22,204 bases of DNA from a virus. Positions 13,475 to 21,424 of this stretch are shown here, one piece after another (the stretch's first letter is position 1; every line of letters begins with the position of its first letter). The stretch is taken from positions 1-22,204 of the IMG/VR virus record IMGVR_UViG_3300009545_000063; one strand, 5' to 3'. The translations under genes and the position numbers were made by a program. The notes under the pieces are model-generated. The model had not been told where the DNA came from, made no database searches, and saw only the letters and a program-made list of their open reading frames with translations.

Positions 13475-13702
13475 GTGAGTGAACTGCCCGAAGAGCTGGC
13501 CGCGCTCGGCGTCGAGGAGGCGACGGTGGTACGGCTGGAGCCCGGCGACGTCATCGTCCTGTCGACGTCGCAGCATTTGACCCAGCAGGACTTCGAGGAC
13601 CTGCGTTCGCGGGTGCGCGATCTGTTCGGCGAGTACGAAGTCGCAGTCCTCGAAGGCGGCATGCGGCTGCAGGTCGTTCGCAAGGGCGGTGAGTCCCAGT
13701 GA
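13475..13702 (+). CDS. Small alpha/beta phage protein, unknown
   Basis: This 75-residue protein starts at GTG 13475, with GGAG at 13461-13464 ten bases upstream; a GTG at 13466 overlaps the preceding stop but has the ribosome site only one base away. The sequence alternates strands and one helix: VVRLEPGDVIVLST, QDFEDLRSRVRDLFG, YEVAVLEGGMRLQVV. I have seen this pattern of EPGDVIVL plus a short helix in actinophages, with no known function. The stop overlaps the tail-tube-like gene start (GTGA). Confidence 0.7.
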   Translation: MSELPEELAALGVEEATVVRLEPGDVIVLSTSQHLTQQDFEDLRSRVRDLFGEYEVAVLEGGMRLQVVRKGGESQ

Positions 13703-14445
13703 GCAAGACCAGCGGCCTCGGCGACCAGTTCCTCATCGGCGGCTACGACCTGTCCGGCGAGGTCAACGCCCTGTCGAAGATCAGCTGCCCTCAGGGGACG
13801 TTCGACTTCACACCGATCAACAAGTTCGCCTACGTCCGCGGCGGCGGCCAGCGCGACGGCGGCATCGACTTCACGACGCTGTTCGACCCGGCCGTCGGCC
13901 ACTCCCACCCGGTGCTGGCGACGCTGCCTCGTACCGACGTGGTGTGTGCATACCTGCGCGGCGGGATCCTCGGTAACCCGGCGGCCTGCCAGGTCGCCAA
14001 GCAGGTCGACTACAACCCGACCCGTGCCGCCGACGGCATGCTGTCCTCCGCGGTGTCCTCCGTCGCCAACAGCTACGGCCTGGAGTGGGGTGTCCAGCTC
14101 ACTGCCGGCCAGCGGACCGACGTCGCGGCCACCAACGGCACGGCCGTCGACAACGCCGCGGCGACGTCGTTCGGGTTTCAGGCCTACCTGCAGGTGACCG
14201 CCTTCACCGGTACGGACGTGACGGTCAAGCTGCAGGACTCCGTCGACAACGTGAGCTTCGCCGACGTCTCCGGCGGAGCCTTCACCCAGGTCACGACCGC
14301 ACACGCTACGCAGCGGCTCGCTGTGGCCAACACGGCCACGATCCGGCGGTACGTCCGGGCGAGCACCGTCACCTCCGGCGGGTTCTCCTCGGCGACGTTC
14401 TCCGTGGTTCTGGCCGTGAACCAGGTTGCGGGGGTGGTGTTCTGA
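13699..14445 (+). CDS. Tail-tube-like protein with extra C-terminal beta domain
   Basis: This 248-residue protein begins MSKTSGLGDQFLIGGYDLSG, the opening of a common actinophage tail-tube family, with FDFTPINKFAYVRGGGQRDGGIDF and HPVLATLPRTDVVCAYLRG in the core. The core fold occupies about residues 1-150; a further Thr/Ser/Ala-rich beta domain follows (FGFQAYLQVTAFTGTDVTVKL, then SFADVSGGAFTQV, SATFSVVLAV), which looks like an Ig-like decoration on the tail surface. The start is GTG, overlapping the previous stop. A second protein at 14889 shares the KTSGLG opening. One of the two is likely the major tail tube; which cannot be settled from sequence. Confidence 0.83.
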   Translation: MSKTSGLGDQFLIGGYDLSGEVNALSKISCPQGTFDFTPINKFAYVRGGGQRDGGIDFTTLFDPAVGHSHPVLATLPRTDVVCAYLRGGILGNPAACQVAKQVDYNPTRAADGMLSSAVSSVANSYGLEWGVQLTAGQRTDVAATNGTAVDNAAATSFGFQAYLQVTAFTGTDVTVKLQDSVDNVSFADVSGGAFTQVTTAHATQRLAVANTATIRRYVRASTVTSGGFSSATFSVVLAVNQVAGVVF

Positions 14446-14885
14446 TGCAGACGCAGGAGCCTTGGCGGCCGGAGCCGGCCGGACGTCCGATCGACTACCT
14501 CACGTACTCGATCCGGGCCGGCCGGGACACCTCCGTGGTGGCCGCGTGTAAGGACGTCGGCTGTCAGAACTGGCTGCACGGCTGGGAAACCACCGTGGAC
14601 GAGGCGACAGACCTCGGGCGGGCCCAGGCCGCGTACATCCGGCACAAGTCCGGCCGCACCTCCACGGAGCGGCGCACCGGTACCGGCCTGACCGTGTTCC
14701 GGTTCGAGGCCTTCCAGCGCTGCTTCGTCGAGCACCGGACACGCCCGGACACATTCTGGGTCCGCGACGGCGACTTCCGCGGCAACCCGACCCAGCGAGT
14801 GGTGCGGCACGTTCGTGCCGCCGACTGGATCGAGGACTTCCAGGAGCACGAAGGCTCCCTGGCTGATCTACGAGAGAAGGGATAG
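14445..14885 (+). CDS. Conserved actinophage tail-region protein, unknown
   Basis: This 146-residue protein starts at a TGATG overlap. It opens IDYLTYSIRAGRDTSVVAAC, then CKDVGCQNWLHGWETTVDEA, a helix ending AAYIRHKSGR, and later RFEAFQRCFVEHRTRPDTFW and GDFRGNPTQRVVRHVRAADWIEDF. I recognise this sequence as a recurrent protein between the two tail genes in actinophages, but no function is assigned. C41 and C46 (CKDVGC) plus C85 might form a metal site with His. It ends four bases before the second tail-tube-like gene. A tail assembly or tail-completion role is inferred. Confidence 0.72.
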   Translation: MQTQEPWRPEPAGRPIDYLTYSIRAGRDTSVVAACKDVGCQNWLHGWETTVDEATDLGRAQAAYIRHKSGRTSTERRTGTGLTVFRFEAFQRCFVEHRTRPDTFWVRDGDFRGNPTQRVVRHVRAADWIEDFQEHEGSLADLREKG

Positions 14886-14888
14886 GCC

Positions 14889-15296
14889 ATGGCCAAGACC
14901 AGCGGCCTGGGAGCGACGGTCACCTGCGACGACGCGACGCCGACGCCGACCGTCATCAGCAACGACGTCACCAACTTCGCGTTCTCCACGCCGCGCGGCG
15001 TGCAGGACACCACCGGCGTCGACAAGTCCGCGCACGAGCGGTTGCTGCTACTCGCGGACTACTCGGCGACCCTGAACGGCGTCTACAACGCCACGGGCGC
15101 GCACCTCGTGTTCAAGTCGATCTCCTCGACGTCGGTGCCGCGCAACCTGAAGATCCAGCCGATCGCGGGCAGCACGCCGTACCTGTCGTGCTCGTGCCTG
15201 CTGACCGACTACACCGTCACCCGCGCCAACGCCGGCGAGCTCACGTGGGCCGTGCCGGCCGTGCTTGCGGACGGCACCGTCCCGACCTGGAACTGA
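14889..15296 (+). CDS. Second tail-tube-like protein, candidate major tail protein
   Basis: This 135-residue protein has an AGAAGGGA site before ATG 14889. It opens MAKTSGLGATVTCDDATPTP, then NDVTNFAFSTPRGVQDTTGV and KSAHERLLLLADYSATLNGV, and ends with SCLLTDYTVTRANAGELTWA, the usual shape of the short tail-tube proteins of actinophages, in which the last segment forms the tube-lining sheet. It shares only the opening KTSGLG with the gene at 13699. Its position immediately before the tail assembly chaperone favours it as the tube subunit, by analogy with lambda gpV before gpG/gpGT. Confidence 0.82.
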   Translation: MAKTSGLGATVTCDDATPTPTVISNDVTNFAFSTPRGVQDTTGVDKSAHERLLLLADYSATLNGVYNATGAHLVFKSISSTSVPRNLKIQPIAGSTPYLSCSCLLTDYTVTRANAGELTWAVPAVLADGTVPTWN

Positions 15297-15306
15297 GGGT
15301 TGCGAT

Positions 15307-15720
15307 ATGGGCTTCAAGGCCACGAAGAAGTACCACCTGGTGTTCGACGAGACCACCGACCTGGAAGGCCTCGACGTCGTCGTCCGCGGCATCTCCACCG
15401 CGCAGCTGCTGCGGATCCAGAAGCTCGGTACCGGCTTCACCGCGGCGAAGCTGGACTCCGGGGCGTTCGAGGAGATGGTCGGCGTCCTGTCCGCCTCGAT
15501 AGTCGAGTGGAACCTCGAAGACGACGACGACCAGCCGGTCCCGACCACCGTCGAGGGTCTGATGTCCCAGGACCCCAACGTCATCATGTCGATCATCACG
15601 GCCTGGACGTCGGCGGTCGGCGGCATCTCCGCCCCTTTGGGCGGCGGCTCGACCTCTGGGCAGCCGTCCCTGGAGGCGTCACTGCCGATGGAGACGTTGT
15701 CACCGAGCCTGTCGAGCTGA
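15307..15720 (+). CDS. Tail assembly chaperone, short form (gpG-like)
   Basis: This 137-residue protein starts at ATG 15307 with GAGGG seven bases upstream. It is typical of gpG-type chaperones, which bind the tape measure during tail assembly and are absent from the mature tail. A helical middle (ISTAQLLRIQKLGTGFTAAK, VGVLSASIVEWNLEDDDD) is followed by VPTTVEGLMSQDPNVIMSII, WTSAVGGISAPLG and a flexible Ser/Gly-rich end. The -1 frame stays open past its stop (see 15639), and a CCCTTTG heptamer at 15633-15639 sits at codons 110-111, so a fraction of ribosomes should make a longer form of 184 residues. Confidence 0.87.
   Translation: MGFKATKKYHLVFDETTDLEGLDVVVRGISTAQLLRIQKLGTGFTAAKLDSGAFEEMVGVLSASIVEWNLEDDDDQPVPTTVEGLMSQDPNVIMSIITAWTSAVGGISAPLGGGSTSGQPSLEASLPMETLSPSLSS
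15633..15670 (+). promoter_or_regulatory. Predicted -1 frameshift site and possible stimulatory hairpin
   Basis: CCCTTTG (15633-15639) has the X-XXY-YYZ form in the zero frame (C CCT TTG). It is the only heptamer of that form I found in the overlap of the two chaperone frames. Slippage by -1 would leave the P-site tRNA on CCC and the A-site tRNA on TTT. Just downstream, GGCGGCT (15643-15649) can pair with AGCCGTCC (15662-15669) with one bulge, or a similar pairing starting at 15639. Such a stem could promote slippage; this pairing is by eye only. Confidence 0.7.
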
Positions 15721-15860
15721 TCCACGCCCGCCTGCTGTTGCGCTGCCTGGAACGCTTTGGCGGCTACACCCTGGCAACGCTGCTGGACGAGGACGCCGAG
15801 CTGTTCCAGCTGATGGCTATCGAGGAGAGAGGAAGACCCGCGGATGGTGACCCGACCTGA
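15639..15860 (+). CDS. Tail assembly chaperone, frameshift extension (gpT-like)
   Basis: This 73-codon segment, in the -1 frame, has no convincing start or ribosome site and is therefore read by frameshifting from the chaperone at 15307, as in lambda gpG-gpGT. Its conserved part (VELIHARLLLRCLERFGGYTLATLLDEDAELFQLMAIEERGR) is the usual gpT-type helical region, known to bind the tape measure. The fusion product would be about 184 residues. The tape measure gene follows after a 52-base gap, as in other siphophages. Confidence 0.8.
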   Translation, partial: GRRLDLWAAVPGGVTADGDVVTEPVELIHARLLLRCLERFGGYTLATLLDEDAELFQLMAIEERGRPADGDPT

Positions 15861-15912
15861 GCGCACATCGCGCCACCGGGTCCTTCCGCATGCGATCGGG
15901 AGGCTCGCGTAG

Positions 15913-18561
15913 ATGGGCAACTTGATCGAGATCGTCATCTCGGGCAAGAACGAGGCCAAGGCCGCCATGTCCGAGGCCAAGGCCGACTCCGCCGACCTGT
16001 CCACGAAGATGAGCAAGGTCGGCCTGGTCGCCGGGGCCGCGCTGGTCGGCATCGGCATCGAGGCCGGGAAGATGGCGACCGCCTACGAGTCCTCGACGAC
16101 GCGCTTGGTGACGTCGGCGAACGAATCGGCGTCGAACCTGCAGATGGTCGGCAAGGGCATGCTGACCATGGCCGGCCAGGTCGGTACCGGCGCCGAAGAG
16201 CTGTCCAAGGGCATGTACACGGTGGAGTCCGCCGGCTACCACGGCGCCGACGGCCTAACCGTGCTGAAGGCCTCCGCGCAGGGCGCGAAGGACGAGAACG
16301 CGGACCTTTCGACGGTGGCGAACGCCGTGACGGACGTCCTGGTCGACTACCACGAGAAGGCCTCCGACGCCGCCGACGTCACCTCAAAGATGGTGACTGC
16401 GGTCAGCTTCGGCAAGACGACCTTCGAAGAGTTTTCCGGCTCGATGCACAACATCCTGCCGCTGGCCTCGGCGATGCACCTGCAGTTCTCCGACGTGGCC
16501 GGCGTGCTGGCAGAGATGACCGCGCACGGCATGTCCGCCGACCAGGCGTCGCAGAACATGGCGAACGCGATGCGGTCGCTGATCGCCCCCACGGCGAAGC
16601 AGGAGCAGGAGTTCAAGGCCCTGGGCATCTCCTCGGACGAGGTCCGGACCAAGCTGTCCACGGTCGGCCTGGCCGGGACGATGCAGTTCCTGGCCGAGAC
16701 CGCGAAGAAGGTCGGCCCGAACGTCCTGGACCAGGAAGCGGCACTGAAGAAGCTGATGGGCACCGCGCCGGGCCTGAGCGTGGCGCTGATGACCACCGGC
16801 GAGAACTTCGACTCGACCACCGCGGCCATCAAGGGCATCAGCGGTGCCAGCGCGGACGCCCAGGGCAACGTGAAGGGCTTCTCCGAGGTCCAGGGCACCC
16901 TGGCGTTCAAGGTGGCCGCGGCGAAGGCCTCCTTCGATTCGCTGATGATCGAACTGGGCCAGAAGTTCATCCCAGTCCTGAAGGACCTGATGGACTGGAT
17001 GGGCCGGAACCACGACGTCGTGGAGAAGGTCGTCGAGGTTCTTGCCACGCTGGTGATCGGGCTGGCGGCGTACTCGCTGGCGACGAAGGCCGCGGCCGCC
17101 GCGACAGCCATCTTCGAGGCTGCGTCGGCGGCGCTGACGGCCGCGCTTGAGCTGGACCCCATCTTCCTGATCATCACGGGCCTGGTTGCGCTGGGTGTCG
17201 CGGTCTACGAGCTGGCGACGCACTGGAAGACGGTATGGGCCGACGTCAAGAAGGTGGCCGAGGACGTCGGGAAGTTCCTGTCGAGGATCTGGGGCGACGT
17301 CAAGACCGACGCCGCACAGATCTGGGGCGACGTCCTCGGCGTCATCAAGGGCATCTGGGGCGGCCTGGTCACGGCCTGGAACGACAGCGGCGGGAAGGTC
17401 GTCGCGGCGATCCACGACGCCTGGGAGAAGATCGCCACCTCGGTTGCCGAGGAGTGGCACCACATCACCGGCGACCTGGCGTCGATCTGGGCCAACCTGA
17501 CCCAGCTGTGGAACGACACCGGCGGCAAGCTGGTCGGGGTCGTGCGCGACGCGATGGACTTCATCTACGGCGGCGTGATCAAGCCGGCATGGGATTTGGT
17601 CGTCGGCTACTTCGAGATGCAGCTCCGGATTATCGAGGGCGTCGCGGAGGCGTACTGGGACACAATCATCGGCGTTTTCAGGCTGGCCTGGGATCTGGTC
17701 GTCGGGGTCGTGAAGGTCGGCTGGGATCTGGTGGTCGGCTATGTGAAGGCCGAGTTCGACATCGTGAGCGGCCTGTTCAAGGCCGGCTGGGACGTCATCG
17801 TCGGCATCGTAAAGATCGCCTGGGACCTGATCAAGGCGGCGATCAACGTCCCGCTGGACCTGATCAAGGATCTGCTGCAGGGCTTCATGGACCTGGTCAC
17901 CGGCAAGTGGTCGAAGCTGTGGAAGGACTGCAAGCAAACCGCCGCTGACCTGTGGCACAACATCGAGTCCCTCATTGGCGGGGTCCTGGGTGACATCAAA
18001 ACCATGGTCGCCAGGGGTGCAAGCGACATCTGGAACGGCTTCAAGTCCGGTGCCGAGGCCGCGCTGGGCGGGATCAAAAAGGCCGTCGGCGACGTGAAGG
18101 ACACCGTCGTCGGGTTCTTCAAAGACGCTGGGACCTGGCTATACAGCGTCGGCAAGGACATCATCCAGGGCCTGATCAACGGCATCGGCGACATGGCAGG
18201 CGGCGTCGGCAGCGCCATCGGCAGCATCGGCTCGCAGATCTGGAGCAGCGTCAAGAGCCTGAACCCGTTCGCCCACGGCGGCGAAGTCGGCGCGGCGGCC
18301 ACCGGCGGCGACCGCTCGGGCATGGTCCTCGTCGGCGAGCACGGCCCGGAGATCGTGCGCCTGCCGACCGGCTCCACGGTGCGCTCCAACCCCGACTCTA
18401 TGGCGGATCTGGCCGGCTCCGGCGGCGGCAGCGCCTCGGTGATGCTGGAGTGGGTCGGCCCGCAGGGCGACGCCCTCTTCGAACTTTTCAAGCAGTGGAT
18501 CCGGGCCCGTGCCGGCACCGGACCGAACAGCGTGCAGCAGGCCCTCGGACAGACCTGGTAG
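15913..18561 (+). CDS. Tail tape measure protein
   Basis: This 882-residue protein sets tail length and is ejected with the DNA. ATG 15913 has GGGAGG nine bases upstream. Residues 1-350 hold a TP901-like domain (AGKMATAYESSTTRLVTSANES, AEELSKGMYTVESAGYHGAD, FGKTTFEEFSGSMHNILPLA). Residues about 370-436 are hydrophobic and contain likely membrane helices (ELDPIFLIITGLVALGVAVY). From 438 an 11-residue Trp/Phe repeat runs to about 691. The C-terminus has LVGEHGPEIVRLPTGSTV, common in tape measures. No lysozyme, peptidase or transglycosylase motif is visible. At roughly 0.15 nm per residue, the tail would be about 130 nm, a family rule of thumb rather than a measurement. Confidence 0.95.
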   Translation: MGNLIEIVISGKNEAKAAMSEAKADSADLSTKMSKVGLVAGAALVGIGIEAGKMATAYESSTTRLVTSANESASNLQMVGKGMLTMAGQVGTGAEELSKGMYTVESAGYHGADGLTVLKASAQGAKDENADLSTVANAVTDVLVDYHEKASDAADVTSKMVTAVSFGKTTFEEFSGSMHNILPLASAMHLQFSDVAGVLAEMTAHGMSADQASQNMANAMRSLIAPTAKQEQEFKALGISSDEVRTKLSTVGLAGTMQFLAETAKKVGPNVLDQEAALKKLMGTAPGLSVALMTTGENFDSTTAAIKGISGASADAQGNVKGFSEVQGTLAFKVAAAKASFDSLMIELGQKFIPVLKDLMDWMGRNHDVVEKVVEVLATLVIGLAAYSLATKAAAAATAIFEAASAALTAALELDPIFLIITGLVALGVAVYELATHWKTVWADVKKVAEDVGKFLSRIWGDVKTDAAQIWGDVLGVIKGIWGGLVTAWNDSGGKVVAAIHDAWEKIATSVAEEWHHITGDLASIWANLTQLWNDTGGKLVGVVRDAMDFIYGGVIKPAWDLVVGYFEMQLRIIEGVAEAYWDTIIGVFRLAWDLVVGVVKVGWDLVVGYVKAEFDIVSGLFKAGWDVIVGIVKIAWDLIKAAINVPLDLIKDLLQGFMDLVTGKWSKLWKDCKQTAADLWHNIESLIGGVLGDIKTMVARGASDIWNGFKSGAEAALGGIKKAVGDVKDTVVGFFKDAGTWLYSVGKDIIQGLINGIGDMAGGVGSAIGSIGSQIWSSVKSLNPFAHGGEVGAAATGGDRSGMVLVGEHGPEIVRLPTGSTVRSNPDSMADLAGSGGGSASVMLEWVGPQGDALFELFKQWIRARAGTGPNSVQQALGQTW
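17224..17985 (+). repeat. 11-residue (33-base) periodic repeat within the tape measure gene
   Basis: Residues 438-691 of the tape measure fall into 11-residue units, usually starting W or F, for example WGDVKTDAAQI, WGDVLGVIKGI, WDLVVGYFEMQ, WDTIIGVFRLA, WDLVVGVVKVG, WDLVVGYVKAE, FDIVSGLFKAG and WDVIVGIVKIA. There is a one-residue phase slip near residue 559. About 23 units are seen, clearest at 560-658. Trp/Phe 11-residue repeats are a known tape measure feature; here they are unusually regular. Confidence 0.75.
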
Positions 18562-18570
18562 GAGACGACG

Positions 18571-19080
18571 TTGAGCTACAAATGCTGGAACGTACCGATG
18601 CCCACGACGGCGCCACCGACGCCGGTGGCGACGGGCACCGCGGTGAAGACGATGCTTCAGCTGGCCACGCCGTCCACCCGGCAGATCCAGCTGATCTCGT
18701 GGGGCTACACTCTGTCGGGCCTGCCCGGCGCCGCCGCCACCATCGAGCTGATCCAGACCGATGTGGCCGCGACCGTCACTGCGCACGTCGCCTCCGGCAT
18801 CGTTCTGCAGAACGACCCGAACGGCCCGGCATCGCTACTAACGCTGGGCGCGGCGGCCACCGGCTATACCGCGTCCGCCGAGGGCACGATCACCGCCACG
18901 CGGCTGCTCGACTGCGACCAGATCCCGGCCGCCTCGGGCCTGGTGCCGCTGGACTACGACTACCAGTGGATGCCGGACGAGCGGCCTCTCATCCCCATCT
19001 CCAAGTTTCTACGGATCCGGGCGAACACGCCGACCTCGGGTGTGAACATGCTGTGCTGGATCTGCTGGAACGAGCTGTAG
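18571..19080 (+). CDS. Minor tail or distal-tail protein, beta-rich
   Basis: This 169-residue protein starts at a TTG at 18571, with GGAG (18561-18564) six bases before it; the G of the tape measure stop is the first base of that site. Its middle is a run of beta strands with Ala/Thr repeats (QLISWGYTLSGLPGAAATIEL, EGTITATRLLDCDQI), and it ends RPLIPISKFLRIRANTPTSG then MLCWICWNEL. It resembles small beta-sandwich proteins of the tail tip. The family is not recognised, and no catalytic motif is seen. Position after the tape measure fits a distal tail component. Confidence 0.75.
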   Translation: MSYKCWNVPMPTTAPPTPVATGTAVKTMLQLATPSTRQIQLISWGYTLSGLPGAAATIELIQTDVAATVTAHVASGIVLQNDPNGPASLLTLGAAATGYTASAEGTITATRLLDCDQIPAASGLVPLDYDYQWMPDERPLIPISKFLRIRANTPTSGVNMLCWICWNEL

Positions 19081-19089
19081 GTCGCTGCG

Positions 19090-21414
19090 ATGACGTCCAC
19101 CGCTCCTCTGGCCGCCGGCTGGGCCCGAAGGCTCGGCCGGCGCGATGTCGGCTGGCTGCCCACGGGCGCGCCATCGGCCGGGTCACCGCCGATCCAGGGG
19201 CCAGACGATCCGATCGGCCTGATGGTCGAGCTGTATATGGGCGCGTTCGGCTGGGTGGACGTCTCGGACCACGTGTACTACCGCAACCTGCTTCGTGTCA
19301 GCCGGGGCCGGTCGAACGAGACGTCGCAAACACCGCCGCAGACGTGCGGGCTGACGCTGAACAACCGCGGCGGCCTGTTCACGCCGCGGCTGGCCACCGG
19401 CCCGTACTACGGTCTGATCGGCCGGAACACGCCGATGCGTGTCTCACGCACCTGGAACGGGGTCCGGTTCTACCGGTACTGCGGCGAGGTCCCGTCGTGG
19501 CCGACGACCTCGGACATCACCGGCAAGGACGTGTACGAGCAGATCTCCGCGGCCGGGCCGTTGCGGCGCATCCAGCAGGGCTCGGCGCCGCTGCGTTCGC
19601 CGATGGAGCGGGCCTACACAAGCGGCTTCACCAGCTCCCTGGTGACGGCGTACTGGCCGTGCGAGGACCCTGTCGGATCCACCCAGTTCGCCTCGGCACT
19701 TTCCGGCGGCCTGCCGATGACGTTTGCTGTGGGGGCGCCGACGCTGTCCTCCAGTACGGCCTTCGCATGCTCGGCGCCGTTGCCGCAGGTGAACGGTTCG
19801 TCGTGGACGGCTCCGCTGCTGCCGTACGCCAACACGACGGCGAACGTGATGCGGTTCCTGATCTCAATCCCCGCCGGCGGTGACCAGGCTGGGGAGATTG
19901 CTTTCCTGACTACGAACGGGACCGTCGCCAGTCTGCAAGTCGCCTACGACAACATCAGTGGCGGGACGCTGTCGCTGTTGGGAAAGGACGCGTTCGGCGA
20001 TACCCTGTTCGGCTCCGGCGGCGGCGGGGCGAACCTGAACGGCACCTCGTTCCGGCTCTCGATCGAGCTGATTCAGAACGGGGCGAACATCACGTGGGCG
20101 CTGGTGATGCTGGCCCAGGGGGCGACAGGTGCTTTCGTCCTCCTCAGCGGTTCCATCGCCGGGACGGTCGGCAACGCCACGAGCCTGACCGTGAACAACC
20201 ACATCGCCACCGCCCCCGTAGGGGTGCTCACGACGTCCATCGGCCACGTGTCCTATCAGCCGACGTGGGACTCCCTGTATGACCTGTTCGGCGCGTTGAA
20301 CGCGTGGTCCGGCGAGCCGCCGGACGCCGTGCAGCCGAACAACAGCCTGTATTCGACGTCCCGCTTCACCCGGCTGTGTCTCGAGCAGAACATCAACCCG
20401 GTGGTGGTCGCCTCGGCATCAGGGTTCGACAACGACCCGGGCCCGGGCTCCCCCGTCGGCATGGGTGCCCAGTCGATCGACACGTTCTCATCGCTGCTGC
20501 AACAGGTTCCGGACACCGCCGCGAGCGTGATATTCGAACCGCGCGACCAGGTCGGCATCGGGATACGGACCCGCGCCTCCATGTACAACCAGCCTGCGCG
20601 GCTGACCCTGGACCACTCGCAGCACCACCTGGCTGCCGCGCTGTCCCCGGTTGATGACGACCAGCAGGTCCGCAACGACGTCATCGTCTCCCGCATCAAC
20701 GGCAGCTCGGCCACGCTGGTGCAGACCAGCGGTCCGCTGTCGGTCCAGGCGCCCCCGGCCGGTGTCGGCGACTACCAGACGCAGTACCAGTTGTCCCTGG
20801 CATCCGATGCCCTGCTCGCCGACGCCGCCGGCTGGCGGCTGCATCTGGGGACCGTAAACGAGCCACGGTACCCGCAGATCAGTCTGAACCTGCGGCACCA
20901 GAGCTTCACCAGCAACACGGACCTGATGAACGCCGCGCTCACGCTTGACATCGGCGACCGCATCGTCATCGTCAACCCGCCGCCGGAGCTGCCGCCGGAT
21001 CCGATCTCGCTGATCGTGCAGGGCTACACCGAGACGCTCGGGATCTTCGAACACAGCATGGTGATCAACTGCTCTCCGGAGTCGCCGTACGAGGTCGCGA
21101 TCCTGGAGGATCCCGTGCTCGGACACGCCGACACCGACGGCTCGACGCTGGCCAAGGACTACCCGCTCGGCACCGAGACCACGATCCAGGTGGCCACGAC
21201 GGGCGCGGCGACCGGCTCGCCGCTGTGGACGACGAACGCCGGGGACTTTCCTTTCGACATCGCGGTGGGCGGTGAGCGGATGACGGTCACGAACATCACC
21301 GGCGCGGCCTCCCCGCAGACCTTCACGGTGACGCGGTCGGTGAACGGCGTGGTGAAGGCGCAGCCCAACGGAACCGACGTGAGGCTGTGGCAGCCCATGA
21401 TCTTGAGCATGTGA
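19090..21414 (+). CDS. Large minor tail protein (tail tip) with LamG-like insert
   Basis: This 774-residue protein starts at ATG 19090, nine bases after the previous stop, with a weak ribosome site. The N-terminal region (WVDVSDHVYYRNLLRVSRGR, TCGLTLNNRGGLFTP, PYYGLIGRNTPMRVSR, RYCGEVPSWP) is a known actinophage minor tail arrangement, akin to distal-tail proteins. Residues about 185-390 are a probable LamG-like (concanavalin-like) domain, opening AYWPCEDPVGSTQFASALSG, which often binds carbohydrate. A tail-hub-like part follows (FIF-type strands, VRNDVIVSRINGSSATL, LTLDIGDRIVIVNPPPELPP). The end carries GGERMTVTNITG, TVTRSVNGV and NGTDVRLW, shared with the adaptor at 11527. Role in host recognition is inferred. 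Confidence 0.85.
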   Translation: MTSTAPLAAGWARRLGRRDVGWLPTGAPSAGSPPIQGPDDPIGLMVELYMGAFGWVDVSDHVYYRNLLRVSRGRSNETSQTPPQTCGLTLNNRGGLFTPRLATGPYYGLIGRNTPMRVSRTWNGVRFYRYCGEVPSWPTTSDITGKDVYEQISAAGPLRRIQQGSAPLRSPMERAYTSGFTSSLVTAYWPCEDPVGSTQFASALSGGLPMTFAVGAPTLSSSTAFACSAPLPQVNGSSWTAPLLPYANTTANVMRFLISIPAGGDQAGEIAFLTTNGTVASLQVAYDNISGGTLSLLGKDAFGDTLFGSGGGGANLNGTSFRLSIELIQNGANITWALVMLAQGATGAFVLLSGSIAGTVGNATSLTVNNHIATAPVGVLTTSIGHVSYQPTWDSLYDLFGALNAWSGEPPDAVQPNNSLYSTSRFTRLCLEQNINPVVVASASGFDNDPGPGSPVGMGAQSIDTFSSLLQQVPDTAASVIFEPRDQVGIGIRTRASMYNQPARLTLDHSQHHLAAALSPVDDDQQVRNDVIVSRINGSSATLVQTSGPLSVQAPPAGVGDYQTQYQLSLASDALLADAAGWRLHLGTVNEPRYPQISLNLRHQSFTSNTDLMNAALTLDIGDRIVIVNPPPELPPDPISLIVQGYTETLGIFEHSMVINCSPESPYEVAILEDPVLGHADTDGSTLAKDYPLGTETTIQVATTGAATGSPLWTTNAGDFPFDIAVGGERMTVTNITGAASPQTFTVTRSVNGVVKAQPNGTDVRLWQPMILSM

Positions 21415-21424
21415 TGGAGAGCTG

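Noticed and set aside
15720-15860. gpT-like frame as an independent gene
   Set aside because: No ATG, GTG or TTG with a ribosome site lies early enough; the only ATG near 15819 would remove the conserved helix, so frameshift expression is preferred.
15861-15912. Gap before the tape measure as a possible promoter
   Set aside because: Apart from the GGGAGG ribosome site at 15898-15903, no -10 or -35-like sequence or dyad stands out.
18450-19883. A 477-residue plus-strand frame spanning the minor tail genes
   Set aside because: It cuts across two well-supported genes in another frame and has an Arg/Ala/Pro-rich shadow composition.
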